64,000 nucleotides of DNA from positions 1 to 64,000 of the forward strand of contig CAMDQO010000012.1 in NCBI GenBank assembly GCA_945906105.1, written 5' to 3'. The DNA comes from Novosphingobium sp. Chol11. GTDB lineage: Bacteria > Pseudomonadota > Alphaproteobacteria > Sphingomonadales > Sphingomonadaceae. Both the position numbers and the translations under genes were made by a program. Positions 45,112 to 54,408 of this stretch are shown piece after piece. Under the pieces are notes generated by a model, which was not told the DNA's origin, ran no database searches, and worked only from the letters and a program-made list of their open reading frames with translations. The stretch's first letter is position 1. Each line of letters starts with the position of its first letter.

Positions 45112-45154
45112 TCGAGAAGACTATCATGGTTTAGGCCTGTGGATAAACCCCGGT

Positions 45155-45171
45155 TTAACCATATTGCGCTA
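45155..45171. promoter_or_regulatory. CtrA-like half-site TTAACCAT, extended motif
   Basis: TTAACCAT (45155-45162) continues as ATTGCGCTA. The same word recurs at 46787 as TTAACCAT-GC-TGCGCTA, so the shared motif is TTAACCATNNTGCGCTA. In Caulobacter TTAACCAT is a known CtrA half-site. Nearby GGTTTA and TAAACC words make further inverted repeats. It lies between divergent start codons and could act on both genes. Confidence 0.5.
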
Positions 45172-45184
45172 AACCGAATGAATT

Positions 45185-45490
45185 ATGGCATATGAAGCAG
45201 TTGAATTTGATGCCGCATTGGCGGCTGCAGCGGGCGACGATGCCACGCTTTATGCCGAATTGCGCGCAGCTTTTGTCGAAAGCGTCACCCGGCAAATTGA
45301 TCTGCTGCGCCGTTCGCGCTGCGATGGCAACTGGCAGGTCGCAGCCATGCGGCTGAAGGGTATCGCCGCTAGCTTTCACGCCATACCGCTTATCGATCTC
45401 GCGGAAGAAGCACTGGATGCAGCTCCCGGAGAGCCAGCTATTGTGCGACGAATCCAGCATTTCATTGACGAATTCAGCGCTTCCATCTGA
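45185..45490 (+). CDS. Hpt-domain-like protein lacking the phosphoacceptor His
   Basis: A 101-residue four-helix protein that fits a single histidine phosphotransfer domain. The second helix, QVAAMRLKGIAASFHA (51-66), aligns with the Hpt signature AH-x-LKG-x-A-x-SFGA, but the position of the phosphorylated His is Met55 (codon ATG at 45347); Lys58-Gly59 are kept. The Gly after SF is His65. Without His it cannot act as a normal phosphotransfer protein, but could bind a receiver domain. It starts the cluster that ends with the kinase-like gene. Confidence 0.7.
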   Translation: MAYEAVEFDAALAAAAGDDATLYAELRAAFVESVTRQIDLLRRSRCDGNWQVAAMRLKGIAASFHAIPLIDLAEEALDAAPGEPAIVRRIQHFIDEFSASI

Positions 45491-45602
45491 CTTTTCCCGG
45501 GCTCTGACTTTTCACAAGCATTGGCTTGGCAGCACTCCCGCGCAAGGCTAATGACTCCTGCTTCCTGACAGGAGAAAAAAGCTGCGGGTCGCGTTACTCT
45601 CG

Positions 45603-46790
45603 ATGATGGAACCGGCACACTCCGGAGATCCCATGCCGCGCGCATTTCTGCGCGTTGGCGGGGCGACTTTGGCGCGCCACCAGCTGGCACTGGCCTTATC
45701 GGCGGGCTGTGAGCGGATCGCCTGTCTGGCAAAGGCGCTTGAACCCGAATTGGTCGAGTTGCAGCACGAAGCGGAGCGGGCGGGTGCGCGGTTTCACATG
45801 ATTTCCGGCGGGCGCGCTCTTTCCGGACTGGTGACGGCCAATGATGAACTGCTGTTGCTGTCAGACGGGCTGGTGCCGAGCCCCGCTGATGCGCTTGAAT
45901 TGATTGAACGTGCGCCGACGGTGCTGGTTTTGCCTGCAGAAAGCGCAGTTCCGGCAGGGTTTGAGCGGATCGACCTCAATCACGCAGGTGCTGGACTGAT
46001 GGTGCTGCCCGGCAGGCTGATCGAACGGCTCAATGATCTGCCCAGCGATGCTGATCCCGTTTCCTCACTGCTGCGCATCGCCCTTCAGGCAGGAATTACG
46101 CAGCGACTGGTGCCACAATCGGTGACGAGCAACAGCCGCTGGCTGCTGGTCAGGGACGAAGATGCTGCCCATGCCGCTGAAAATGGCTGGATGGAGCGGC
46201 ATACTGCAGGGAAAGGGCGAACCGCAGGGCAGGCTCTGGCGGCTTTCGCCACGCGCCGTTTCGGCCCGGCTTTGCTCCATGCCGGCAGTGGCAGCCGGGC
46301 GCTGGCAGTTGCCGCACTGGCCTTTGTGCTGATTGGCGCTGGTGCCGGGTGGTTTGGCTATGCTGCACTGGGGCTAGGACTTTGCGCACCGGCCTGGCTG
46401 GCGCACCGATCCGCTGTGATAATCGGCAAAATTCAGAATGATGCGCTGGGCACAGTGCCGCAGTTACTGGCGCGGGAAGCGCCATTTGAGTGGCTCCTCG
46501 ATGTCATCATTGCCGGGTTGCTGGTCGTAGCCATTCCGGCACTTCCGGGTGAGCCGCTGTGGCAGCGCTGTTTCGCGCCGATCATGCTGCTCGGCCTGTT
46601 TCGCCTAGTGCCCGGGGCGGTTCAGGGGAAGTGGGCGCTATGGCTAGGGGACCGGATGATCCTTGCCTTGCTGCTGTGCGGACTGACACTGGGCAAGCTG
46701 ATCGGAATTGCTGTGCCTGCGCTTGCCGCCATGTTGCTTTTTGCCGGAATTCTCTTTTCGCGGAAGGCGATTGGGATAACGCGAGCTTAA
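45603..46790 (+). CDS. Nucleotidyltransferase-like protein with C-terminal membrane domain
   Basis: A protein of 395 residues from the ATG at 45603. The N-terminal half resembles a GT-A/nucleotidyltransferase fold: RAFLRVGGATLARHQLALAL with AGCERI, then NDELLLLSDGLVPSP as a possible metal-site strand, and FERIDLNHAGAGLMVLPG. The C-terminal half (from about 235) has four or five membrane helices and no CDP-alcohol transferase signature. The ATG has no ribosome-binding site, while AGGAG (45570-45574) stands 7 bases before an in-frame CTG at 45582 that would add the strand RVALLS expected at the start of this fold; a CTG start is therefore possible. Substrate unknown. No named family recognised. 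Confidence 0.6.
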   Translation: MMEPAHSGDPMPRAFLRVGGATLARHQLALALSAGCERIACLAKALEPELVELQHEAERAGARFHMISGGRALSGLVTANDELLLLSDGLVPSPADALELIERAPTVLVLPAESAVPAGFERIDLNHAGAGLMVLPGRLIERLNDLPSDADPVSSLLRIALQAGITQRLVPQSVTSNSRWLLVRDEDAAHAAENGWMERHTAGKGRTAGQALAAFATRRFGPALLHAGSGSRALAVAALAFVLIGAGAGWFGYAALGLGLCAPAWLAHRSAVIIGKIQNDALGTVPQLLAREAPFEWLLDVIIAGLLVVAIPALPGEPLWQRCFAPIMLLGLFRLVPGAVQGKWALWLGDRMILALLLCGLTLGKLIGIAVPALAAMLLFAGILFSRKAIGITRA

Positions 46791-46803
46791 CCATGCTGCG
46801 CTA
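46787..46803. promoter_or_regulatory. CtrA-like half-site TTAACCAT, second copy of extended motif
   Basis: TTAACCATGCTGCGCTA overlaps the stop codon of the preceding gene and reaches the first base of the next ATG. It matches the motif at 45155-45171 in 15 of 17 positions. The location so close to the start codon would suit repression or an upstream promoter within the previous gene; chance similarity is not excluded. Confidence 0.4.
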
Positions 46804-47771
46804 TGGCGACAGTCATGAGTGACGCGTCCAATCACCCCGTAGCCATCGAATCGATCGAAAGCGTTCTGCGTGCCGAACTGGCGCATGGGGATTCGCTGAT
46901 CGGGACGATCATACCCATCATGCGCCATCTGGTGGCCAGCGATGATCATTCGGTATTTTCCGAAGAAATCGTCGCGCGCACACGGTCGATGCTCGAAGAT
47001 GTTTCGCGCCAGCTGCTCGTCGCTCGAGCCGAGGCAGCAGGTGCCGAAAATCCGCAGGATCATGATCATGATCAACTGGGCGAACTGGCCAAGGTCGTCG
47101 CGCATGATACGGCCTTACTCGCGCATATCCACGCTCTGGCGCTCGAATGGCAGCTGACTGAGCGGATGCAGGCCCGGCTTTCGCTCGATCCCGTATTGTC
47201 TCCGCTGTTGCAGGCTTTGATTGCCTCTAGCGATCCGGCTACAGCCGCTTCGGCGATGCAATTGCTGGCAGCGCAGGCCCGCTATGTTCAGTCGCAGCGT
47301 CGGATGCAGCTGCCATTAGGCGAGCTGCCGGCTGATCTGCTGCACACGGCTCTTGTTGCGCTGAGAAGCTACGTCGGAATGGACGATGCTGCCGCTGGGC
47401 AGGCTGAGCAATTAATTTGTCAGAAATTCGATGAAAGCAGCAGCCGGATCGGATTGATGTCGCGGCTGGTTCTGGGCATGGGGGGTGGCGCACTCGCTGC
47501 GCTATCAGTTGAGCACGCTGGCGTTTCTCTGTTCCTCACCGCACTGGGGATTGCTGCCGGACAGGATCGTAGTTTGGCAGTACTTTCAACCAACGAAGGG
47601 CAGCTTGCCCGCTTGGCGCTGGCACTGTCAGCTGCCGGTCTCAAGCCGCAGCTGGTCGAAGAGCAGTTCGTTGCGCTGCATCCTGAAGTGTCGCTGCCAC
47701 CGGGATTTGAAATGCTCGGACCAGATCGTGCCGCTGCCATCCTCGCGCATGGGTCGGGATACCCCGTCTAG
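46803..47771 (+). CDS. Uncharacterised helical protein of the signalling cluster
   Basis: A 322-residue, mostly alpha-helical, Ala- and Leu-rich soluble protein with no signal peptide. The first 150 residues are helical hairpins (IGTIIPIMRHLVASDDHSVF, ARTRSMLEDVSRQLLVARAE) with a DHDHDQL stretch; the C-terminal half includes GMGGGALAALSVEHAGVSLFL and ends in SYPV-like GSGYPV. It recalls DUF2336-type repeat proteins in composition but I cannot assign it. It lies 12 bp after the membrane protein gene and 3 bp before the kinase-like gene, so it is presumably part of the same pathway. A second Met (46815) is an alternative start. Confidence 0.6.
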   Translation: MATVMSDASNHPVAIESIESVLRAELAHGDSLIGTIIPIMRHLVASDDHSVFSEEIVARTRSMLEDVSRQLLVARAEAAGAENPQDHDHDQLGELAKVVAHDTALLAHIHALALEWQLTERMQARLSLDPVLSPLLQALIASSDPATAASAMQLLAAQARYVQSQRRMQLPLGELPADLLHTALVALRSYVGMDDAAAGQAEQLICQKFDESSSRIGLMSRLVLGMGGGALAALSVEHAGVSLFLTALGIAAGQDRSLAVLSTNEGQLARLALALSAAGLKPQLVEEQFVALHPEVSLPPGFEMLGPDRAAAILAHGSGYPV

Positions 47772-47774
47772 GCA

Positions 47775-49163
47775 ATGTCCACTGAAGCACTCGCACCGGC
47801 TTTAGCCACTAGCGACGCAGACGATCGCCTCGTCACTGCGAGCGAGCCGCTGCGTTCTTTGCAGATGCGCTGCGGCGGGGAAATTCCTGGCACCATCGCG
47901 ATACCGGCCTTGCTGGAAGTGGTCCGCAAAGCGCGGCATTACCGGATGAAGCTGGCGCGGCCGATGGTTGCGCAAGACGGATCAGAGGCAATTACGGCAT
48001 GGGTAGAGGTTGAACCGCAGGCTGATGGCGGATGCTCCATCACCCTGCGCCACTGGCAGGCGCGCGCATTGCCGATTGAAGATGCCGAGGAAGTAGCCGT
48101 CCGCCAGGTGACGATTGATCGCGATCTGGCAGAATTCCATGCCCGGCTAGACGGCGAACAAAGGGTTCTGGTCGTGGAAACCGACTCTTCGGACCTCAAG
48201 CAACTGGCTAAGGCCATGCTCGATGTGCCGGGGCAGGAATGGACGGAATTCGTCACTATCGAAGGCAAGGCACCGGGGCAGAAGCTGCATTGGCGTTTGC
48301 TCGATGGGGTTAATGTCGCGGTGCCGGGATCAGCGCGCAGCTGGCGGGTGACGCTGGTGCCCCAGCCCGGTAGTGGAGAGAAACCAGCAGGGTTTGAACT
48401 GCATCTGACCTCGGACACACCGCCTGCAATCCCTGTGCCGCAGATTGCTTCACGGCGCGGTGAGCCGCGATTGATCGGGCGTGATGTTGCGCCGGTGCTG
48501 CGCCAGCCGATTGCGCGGATCATCGCCAATGCCGAAACGATCCGTACGCGGCTGGCTGGGCCACTGGCTGAGGAATACAGCAATTATGCTGCCGACATTG
48601 CCGCGGCCGGTCAGCACCTGCTCGCGCTGGTGGACGATCTGACCGATCTTGAAGTGGTTGAATCAGAGGATTTCTCGACCGCGCCAGATAATATTGACCT
48701 TGCCGATGTCGCCCGCCGTGCCGCTGGAATTCTGGGGGTGCGCGCGCGTGAGCAGGGGATCGTCGTCGATGCCCCGCGCGCCGGAGAGACACTGCCTGCC
48801 GTGGCGGAGTTCCGCCGGGTGCTGCAGGTGCTGCTCAATCTGCTGGGAAATGCCATCCGCTATTCACCGACGAATTCGCAGGTCTGGATCAGGCTTGAGC
48901 AAGAAGGTGATATGGCTCAGGTAATCGTTGCTGATCAGGGGCCGGGGATCGACATGGATCAGCAAAGGAAGGTTTTCGAGAAATTCGAACGGCTTGGTCG
49001 CAGCGGCGATGGCGGTTCAGGGCTTGGTCTGTACATCTCGCGCCGTCTGGCACGGGCCATGGGCGGTGATCTGACCGTGGAGAGCGCGCCGGGGCAAGGC
49101 GCGCGGTTTACGCTTTCCGTGCCGATCGCTGCTTCAGCGGCGGCGGGCGAGATGGATCAGTAA
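47775..49163 (+). CDS. Histidine-kinase-like protein with degenerate H-box
   Basis: A 462-residue cytosolic protein. Residues 1-220 contain PAS-like sequence without membrane helices. The HisKA-like helix reads DVAPVLRQPIARIIANAETI, aligning with MSHELRTPLNAIIGFAEI, but Ser-His-Glu is replaced by Ala-Pro-Val, so Pro240 occupies the phosphoacceptor position; the second helix AADIAAAGQHLLALVDDLTDL is well kept. The HATPase domain looks active: N-box LLNLLGNAIRYSP, G1 DQGPGID, F-box VFEKFERL, G2 GGSGLGLYISRRLA and the C-terminal APGQGARFTLSVP. It could be an ATP-binding pseudokinase or regulate another kinase, as Caulobacter DivL does with a non-His H-box. Last gene of the cluster. Confidence 0.8.
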   Translation: MSTEALAPALATSDADDRLVTASEPLRSLQMRCGGEIPGTIAIPALLEVVRKARHYRMKLARPMVAQDGSEAITAWVEVEPQADGGCSITLRHWQARALPIEDAEEVAVRQVTIDRDLAEFHARLDGEQRVLVVETDSSDLKQLAKAMLDVPGQEWTEFVTIEGKAPGQKLHWRLLDGVNVAVPGSARSWRVTLVPQPGSGEKPAGFELHLTSDTPPAIPVPQIASRRGEPRLIGRDVAPVLRQPIARIIANAETIRTRLAGPLAEEYSNYAADIAAAGQHLLALVDDLTDLEVVESEDFSTAPDNIDLADVARRAAGILGVRAREQGIVVDAPRAGETLPAVAEFRRVLQVLLNLLGNAIRYSPTNSQVWIRLEQEGDMAQVIVADQGPGIDMDQQRKVFEKFERLGRSGDGGSGLGLYISRRLARAMGGDLTVESAPGQGARFTLSVPIAASAAAGEMDQ

Positions 49164-49340
49164 CACGCCAACGGAAGCCAGTATGGCACCATAAACTGCC
49201 CATTTCTGTTCTGCCAACATGAAACTTTCCGCAGGCCACATGATTACACCAAGGCCTTGGCCCACCCACAACAGCCCCATCAGCACTGCAAGAATGCCAA
49301 TTATCAGCATGATGGCTTTTAAGGCGCGGACAATTATCAT
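49134..49340 (-). CDS. Small two-helix membrane protein
   Basis: A 68-residue membrane protein. Helix 1 (ALKAIMLIIGILAVLMGLLW) is followed by GQGLGVIMWPAESFMLAEQKW and helix 2 (YGAILASVGVLLIHLA), ending in ARRR. The GLLWVGQG and WPAxSFM words recur in small sphingomonad membrane proteins as I remember them; the function is unknown. Its 3' end overlaps the kinase-like gene by 30 bp in convergent orientation. Confidence 0.65.
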   Translation of the reverse strand: MIIVRALKAIMLIIGILAVLMGLLWVGQGLGVIMWPAESFMLAEQKWAVYGAILASVGVLLIHLARRR

Positions 49341-49361
49341 CCACGCCTTATCAGGCCTGAA

Positions 49362-50642
49362 TCAGCGCTTGTCGAGCGGCAGATAATCGCGCTCGGTCGG
49401 GCCGGTGTAGAGCTGGCGCGGGCGGCCGATTTTCTGGTTGGGATCAGAGATCATCTCGTTCCATTGCGCCACCCAGCCAACCGTGCGGGCCAGGGCGAAC
49501 AGCACAGTGAACATGGTGGTCGGGAAGCCAATCGCCGAAAGGATCACGCCCGAATAGAAATCGACGTTGGGGAACAGCTTCTTTTCGATGAAATAGGGAT
49601 CGTTGAGCGCCATTTCTTCAAGCTGGATGGCAACCTCGAAAACCGGATCGGTAACTTTCAGCTCATTGAATACTTCACGCACCGTCTGCTGCATCACCGT
49701 CGCGCGGGGATCATAGTTTTTGTAAACGCGGTGGCCAAAGCCCATCAGGCGGAACGGATCGTTCTTGTCCTTGGCGCGCTCGATGTAATGCGGGATGCGA
49801 TCAGGCGTGCCGATCTCGCGCAGCATATTGAGCGCCGCTTCATTGGCGCCGCCATGTGCCGGGCCCCACAGGCAGGCGATGCCCGCCGCGATGCAAGCGA
49901 ATGGATTGGCCCCAGAGGAACCGGCGAGCCGCACGGTCGAGGTGGAAGCGTTCTGTTCATGATCGGCGTGGAGGATGAAAATCCGGTCCATCGCCCGCTC
50001 GATAACCGGGTTCACGATATAGGGCTCTGCCGGAACACCGAAGGTCATCCGCAGGAAGTTGCCCGTATAGGACAGGCTGTTGTCCGGATAGACGAAGGGC
50101 TGGCCGATCGAATACTTGTAGGCCGCTGCCGCAATCGTCGGCATCTTGGCGATCAGGCGATGCGAACTGATCTTGCGGTGCGTGGGATCGGAAATGTCGG
50201 TCGAATCGTGATAAAAAGCCGAAAGCGCGCCAACAACGCCGCACATGATCGACATCGGGTGCGCATCACGGCGGAAGCCGCGATAGAACTGCATCAACTG
50301 TTCGTGCAGCATGGTGTGGCGGCTGATCGTGGTCGAGAACGACTTCAGCTCGCCCGGCGATGGCAGTTCGCCATTAAGCAGCAGGTAGCAGACTTCCATG
50401 AAGCTCGATTGTTCAGCCAATTGCCCGATGGGATAACCGCGATGCAGCAGGATGCCTTCGTCACCGTCGATATAGGTCAGCGCGCTTTCGCAAGCCGCAG
50501 TAGAGGTGAACCCCGGATCAAAGGTGAACATCCCCGTCTGGCCATAAAGCTTGCGGATATCGATCACGTCCGGCCCGACAGAGCCGCTCAATACCGAGTA
50601 GTCGAAATCCTTGCCGCCCGCGCTCAGCTTTGCGTTACCCAC
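49362..50642 (-). CDS. gltA: Citrate synthase
   Basis: A 426-residue type II (hexameric, NADH-sensitive class) citrate synthase joining acetyl-CoA and oxaloacetate. Catalytic residues are the His in [12 protein letters not shown], the His in [15 protein letters not shown] and the Asp in [28 protein letters not shown] is also diagnostic. The start is a GTG at 50642, chosen because GAGGAG lies 7 bases upstream and the product [10 protein letters not shown] begins like its homologues; the frame runs open to 50738. It follows gltX with 16 bp between, likely one transcript. Confidence 0.95.
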   Translation of the reverse strand: MGNAKLSAGGKDFDYSVLSGSVGPDVIDIRKLYGQTGMFTFDPGFTSTAACESALTYIDGDEGILLHRGYPIGQLAEQSSFMEVCYLLLNGELPSPGELKSFSTTISRHTMLHEQLMQFYRGFRRDAHPMSIMCGVVGALSAFYHDSTDISDPTHRKISSHRLIAKMPTIAAAAYKYSIGQPFVYPDNSLSYTGNFLRMTFGVPAEPYIVNPVIERAMDRIFILHADHEQNASTSTVRLAGSSGANPFACIAAGIACLWGPAHGGANEAALNMLREIGTPDRIPHYIERAKDKNDPFRLMGFGHRVYKNYDPRATVMQQTVREVFNELKVTDPVFEVAIQLEEMALNDPYFIEKKLFPNVDFYSGVILSAIGFPTTMFTVLFALARTVGWVAQWNEMISDPNQKIGRPRQLYTGPTERDYLPLDKR

Positions 50643-50658
50643 CTGTTGTCTCCTCAAC

Positions 50659-52098
50659 TCAAACCTGTTCGGCGGAATTTGCCTGCGCCAAGATACGCGC
50701 CAGGCTTTCATCCCGCCCCAGAAGTACCAGAACGTCAAATATTCCGGGGCTTGTAGTCTGCCCGGTCAATGCGGCGCGCAGCGGCTGCGCCAGCTTGCCA
50801 AGGCCAAGCCCCCATTGCTCCGCCAGTCCTTTGAGATTGGCCTCGAGCGTCTCGCTTGTCCAGTCTGCCTCAGCCTCAAGCGCGGCGGCGATCCGGCCGA
50901 GCAGGACGCGCGCATCCTCGGTAAGCAGCGCGGCTGCCTTGTCTTCAAGCATCAAGGGGCGTTGCGCGAACAGAAAGGCCGCAGAGACAGCCAGCTCATT
51001 GGTATCCTTGGCGCGAACTTTCAGACAGGGCATCGCTTTTTCAAGCAGCGCTAGGTCCGGGGCACCCGGCATGATTTCGCCAACCAGTGCCGCTAATCGC
51101 ACATCGTCTGCTTCGCGCAGATAATGGCCATTCAGGTTTTGCAGCTTGGCCAGATCAAAGCGCGATGGGCTTTTGCCAACGTGGGCAATATCAAACCATT
51201 CGACCGCCTGTTCGCGGCTGATCAGTTCATCGTCGCCGTGTCCCCAGCCAAGCCGCAACAGATAGTTGAACAGAGCCTCAGGCAGAATGCCGAGATCATC
51301 ACGATACGAATCGACGCCCAGCGCACCGTGGCGTTTGGAAAGCTTGGCGCCGTCTGCCCCATGGATCAGCGGAACGTGGCCATATTCCGGCACCTCCCAA
51401 CTCATGGCATGGATGATGACCAACTGGCGGAAGGCGTTGTTGAGGTGATCGTCGCCACGGATCACATGGGTGACACCCATGTCATGATCATCAACCACCA
51501 CGGCGAGCATATAAGTGGGAGTTCCGTCTGAACGCAGCAGCACGAAATCGTCAATCTCGGCATTGCTGACGGTGACTTCGCCCTGGACAAGGTCCTGAAT
51601 AACAGTCTCGCCTTCGCGCGGAGCCTTGATCCGCACGACATAAGGCGCACCAGCCGGTGCGCTAGCCGGATCGGCATCCCGCCATGGACTGGCGATACGA
51701 AAGGGTTTGCGCTCAGCCTGTGCTTTTTCGCGCAGCGCGGTGAGTTCCTCAGGTGTCAGATAGCAGCGATAGGCGTTGCCCGATGCCAGAAGCGCTTCGG
51801 CAACTTCAGCATGCCGAGCGGAGCGGGCGAACTGGAACACCGGCTCTGCATCGCCTTCAAGGCCCAGCCATGTCAGCCCGTCGAAGATCGCGGCGATAGC
51901 AGGTTCGGTCGATCGGGCGCGGTCGGTATCCTCGATGCGTAGCAGGTAAGTGCCACCATGATGGCGCGCGAACAGCCAGTTAAACAGCGCTGTGCGGGCG
52001 CCGCCGATGTGCAAATAGCCGGTGGGCGAGGGGGCAAAACGCGTCACGACAGGACGGGCTGGTGCCGCCGCATTGTCTGATGCGCTGCCGCTTGCCAT
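50659..52098 (-). CDS. gltX: Glutamate-tRNA ligase
   Basis: A 479-residue class I aminoacyl-tRNA synthetase charging tRNA-Glu (and in many alphaproteobacteria also misacylating tRNA-Gln). The HIGH motif is [15 protein letters not shown] (about residue 22-36), and KMSKS is [16 protein letters not shown] is the tRNA/glutamate site. The ATG at 52098 has AGGAAGG upstream. Many alphaproteobacteria carry a second copy elsewhere. It is divergent from comEC with only 30 bp between the starts. Confidence 0.95.
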   Translation of the reverse strand: MASGSASDNAAAPARPVVTRFAPSPTGYLHIGGARTALFNWLFARHHGGTYLLRIEDTDRARSTEPAIAAIFDGLTWLGLEGDAEPVFQFARSARHAEVAEALLASGNAYRCYLTPEELTALREKAQAERKPFRIASPWRDADPASAPAGAPYVVRIKAPREGETVIQDLVQGEVTVSNAEIDDFVLLRSDGTPTYMLAVVVDDHDMGVTHVIRGDDHLNNAFRQLVIIHAMSWEVPEYGHVPLIHGADGAKLSKRHGALGVDSYRDDLGILPEALFNYLLRLGWGHGDDELISREQAVEWFDIAHVGKSPSRFDLAKLQNLNGHYLREADDVRLAALVGEIMPGAPDLALLEKAMPCLKVRAKDTNELAVSAAFLFAQRPLMLEDKAAALLTEDARVLLGRIAAALEAEADWTSETLEANLKGLAEQWGLGLGKLAQPLRAALTGQTTSPGIFDVLVLLGRDESLARILAQANSAEQV

Positions 52099-52128
52099 CA
52101 AACCAACCTTCCTGTCCTATGGTCGCCT

Positions 52129-54408
52129 ATGGGGGGCGAGGCTGAAACTGTGCCGTTTGCGGGCGATTCGCCGGAGAAATCCGGCTTGCGCGCTGCATTG
52201 CAGCAATTCCCTTGGCGCGTTGCGCAGCGCTTGTCCAGCGGGCTTGAACGGCTGGAACAATTTCTTGGTCACGCCGGGTTTGATCGCGCTCCCTGGCTGG
52301 CGGTGGCCTTTGCGCTGGGCATTGCCGCATGGTTCATGATGGATAACCAGTGGCAGTGGTTGGGATTCCTCACGGCGATGCTGGCTTTGGTGCTGACTGG
52401 GCTGGCGCTGATGCGCGAAGATGGGCGCTTTCCCTTTGTGCGACAGGCACTTGCAGCTTTGGCACTAGCCGGTGCGGCGGGCTGCGGCACGGTGTGGGTC
52501 AAGTCGGTTATGGTGGGATCGCCTGCCATAGAGCGGCCCGTTGTCAGCAATATCGCCGGGATCGTCGTCTCGCGGGAAGAACAGCTGGCCGATGGGCGGG
52601 TTCGTCTGGTCCTCGCCATCCACGAGGAAGGCACTGGCCGCCCGATCAGGGTGCGCATCAATGTCCCGCTGATCAAGGATGCAGCGCTCGCTCAGGAGGG
52701 CGCGGCTGTGCGCCTCAAGGCACGGCTGGTGCCGCCGGCGCCGCCGATGCTTCCCGGCTCCTATGATTTTGCCCGCTCTGCCTGGTTTCAGGGGCTGGCC
52801 GCAACAGGCAGCGCGCTCACATCGGTTGAGGTGGCCAAGCCCGGAAGCAGCGGAGATGATTGGATTGCCCGGCTGCAACGGCGGCTGTCTGCTCATGTGC
52901 GCGCGCAGGTTCCGGGATCGGCGGGCGGCATTGCCGCAGCCTTCGCCAGCGGGGATCGCGGCGGGATTACCAAAGCCGACGAGGATGCCATGCGCGATGC
53001 CGGACTCACACATCTGCTTTCGGTCAGTGGCCTGCACGTCAGCGCGGTGATCGCCGCGACCTATCTAATTGCCATCCGGCTGCTGGCGCTGTGGCCATGG
53101 CTGGCGCTGCGCTTTCGCCTACCGCTGGTTGCGGCGGGAACCTCAGCCCTGGCGGGGATATCCTATACCTTGCTCACCGGGGCCGAGGTGCCGACGGTGC
53201 GCAGCTGCATCGGCGCGATGCTGGTGCTGATCGCTCTGGCGCTGGGGCGCGAGGCCTTGTCACTGCGGATGCTGGCGGTAGCGGCCTTTCTGGTCATGCT
53301 GTTCTGGCCCGAGGCGGTGGTCGGGCCGGGATTTCAGATGAGCTTCGCCTCGGTTATCGCCATCATAGCACTTCATGGTTGCAGTCCGGCGCGCGCCTTC
53401 CTTGCTCCGCGCGAGGAGGAGTGGTGGCAGCGCGGGCTGCGGCGGCTGGCGATGCTGGTGCTAACCGGCGTGGTGATCGAACTGGCGCTGATGCCCATCG
53501 GTCTGTTCCACTTTCACCGTGCCGGGGTTTATGGCGCACTGGCCAATGTGATCGCCATTCCGCTTACCACGTTCGTCTCGATGCCGCTGATCGCGCTGGC
53601 CTTGCTGCTCGATACCGTTGGCGGGGGTGCTCCGGCTTGGTGGTTGGCGGGTAAATCGCTCGAGGCGCTGCTCGGGCTCGCGCAATGGGTGGCCATGCAA
53701 CCGGGCGCGGTGACGCATTTGCCCGCCATGGGGCATGGCGGTTTTGCGCTGTTTATCGCTGGCGGACTGTGGCTGGCGCTGTGGCGCGGCAAGGTGCGAT
53801 TGCTGGGACTGGTTCCGGTGATGCTGGGGACGGCCAGTCTGGCCATGCTACGCCCGCCGGACCTGCTGATCTCTGGCGATGGACGGCACGTCGGTATTAC
53901 CGGACTGGCAGAAGGGGAGCTTCTGGTCTTGCGCGAATCCCGCAGTGAATATGTGAAGGACAACCTGAGCGAACTGGCCGGGATGGACGGCACGGTGCGC
54001 CTGATCGATGATTGGCCGGGCGCACGATGCAGCCCTGAGTTCTGCGTGCTGGAGATCGAGCGTGGCGGGAGGGTCTGGCACTTGCTGCTCGAACGCGGTC
54101 AGGAACTGGTCGCTTACCGGGATCTTGTTGCCGCCTGCGAACTCAGCGACATCGTCATCGCTGACCGGCGCTTGCCCTATGCCTGTCGTCCGAAACTGCT
54201 GAAAGCTGATCGGGCCATGCTTGATCGCACCGGCGGCCTTGCGATTGATCTGGGCAGCAGAAAGATCAGGACTGTGGCAGAGGGGCAAGGCGAGCACGGC
54301 TGGTGGCATCCCACGGTTCGAAAACCGTATGTGCCAAAGGTGTCTCCATCCGTGCCAACGGGCGGGGGCTTAACTGTGACGGCAAGCCCAACTCCGCTGA
54401 CTCAGTGA
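52129..54408 (+). CDS. comEC: ComEC/Rec2-family competence protein
   Basis: A 759-residue integral membrane protein of the DNA-uptake channel family. An N-terminal DUF4131 region (helices near 65-130, then an OB-like periplasmic part with [18 protein letters not shown]) leads to the Competence domain with [20 protein letters not shown], the family signature, and about 10 helices. The C-terminal soluble part (from about 575) lacks the HxHxDH metal-binding motif of the beta-lactamase-like nuclease domain of Bacillus ComEC, so it is a channel without the standard nuclease. No ribosome-binding site is obvious before the ATG. It overlaps the end of lexA by 7 bp. Confidence 0.88.
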   Translation: MGGEAETVPFAGDSPEKSGLRAALQQFPWRVAQRLSSGLERLEQFLGHAGFDRAPWLAVAFALGIAAWFMMDNQWQWLGFLTAMLALVLTGLALMREDGRFPFVRQALAALALAGAAGCGTVWVKSVMVGSPAIERPVVSNIAGIVVSREEQLADGRVRLVLAIHEEGTGRPIRVRINVPLIKDAALAQEGAAVRLKARLVPPAPPMLPGSYDFARSAWFQGLAATGSALTSVEVAKPGSSGDDWIARLQRRLSAHVRAQVPGSAGGIAAAFASGDRGGITKADEDAMRDAGLTHLLSVSGLHVSAVIAATYLIAIRLLALWPWLALRFRLPLVAAGTSALAGISYTLLTGAEVPTVRSCIGAMLVLIALALGREALSLRMLAVAAFLVMLFWPEAVVGPGFQMSFASVIAIIALHGCSPARAFLAPREEEWWQRGLRRLAMLVLTGVVIELALMPIGLFHFHRAGVYGALANVIAIPLTTFVSMPLIALALLLDTVGGGAPAWWLAGKSLEALLGLAQWVAMQPGAVTHLPAMGHGGFALFIAGGLWLALWRGKVRLLGLVPVMLGTASLAMLRPPDLLISGDGRHVGITGLAEGELLVLRESRSEYVKDNLSELAGMDGTVRLIDDWPGARCSPEFCVLEIERGGRVWHLLLERGQELVAYRDLVAACELSDIVIADRRLPYACRPKLLKADRAMLDRTGGLAIDLGSRKIRTVAEGQGEHGWWHPTVRKPYVPKVSPSVPTGGGLTVTASPTPLTQ

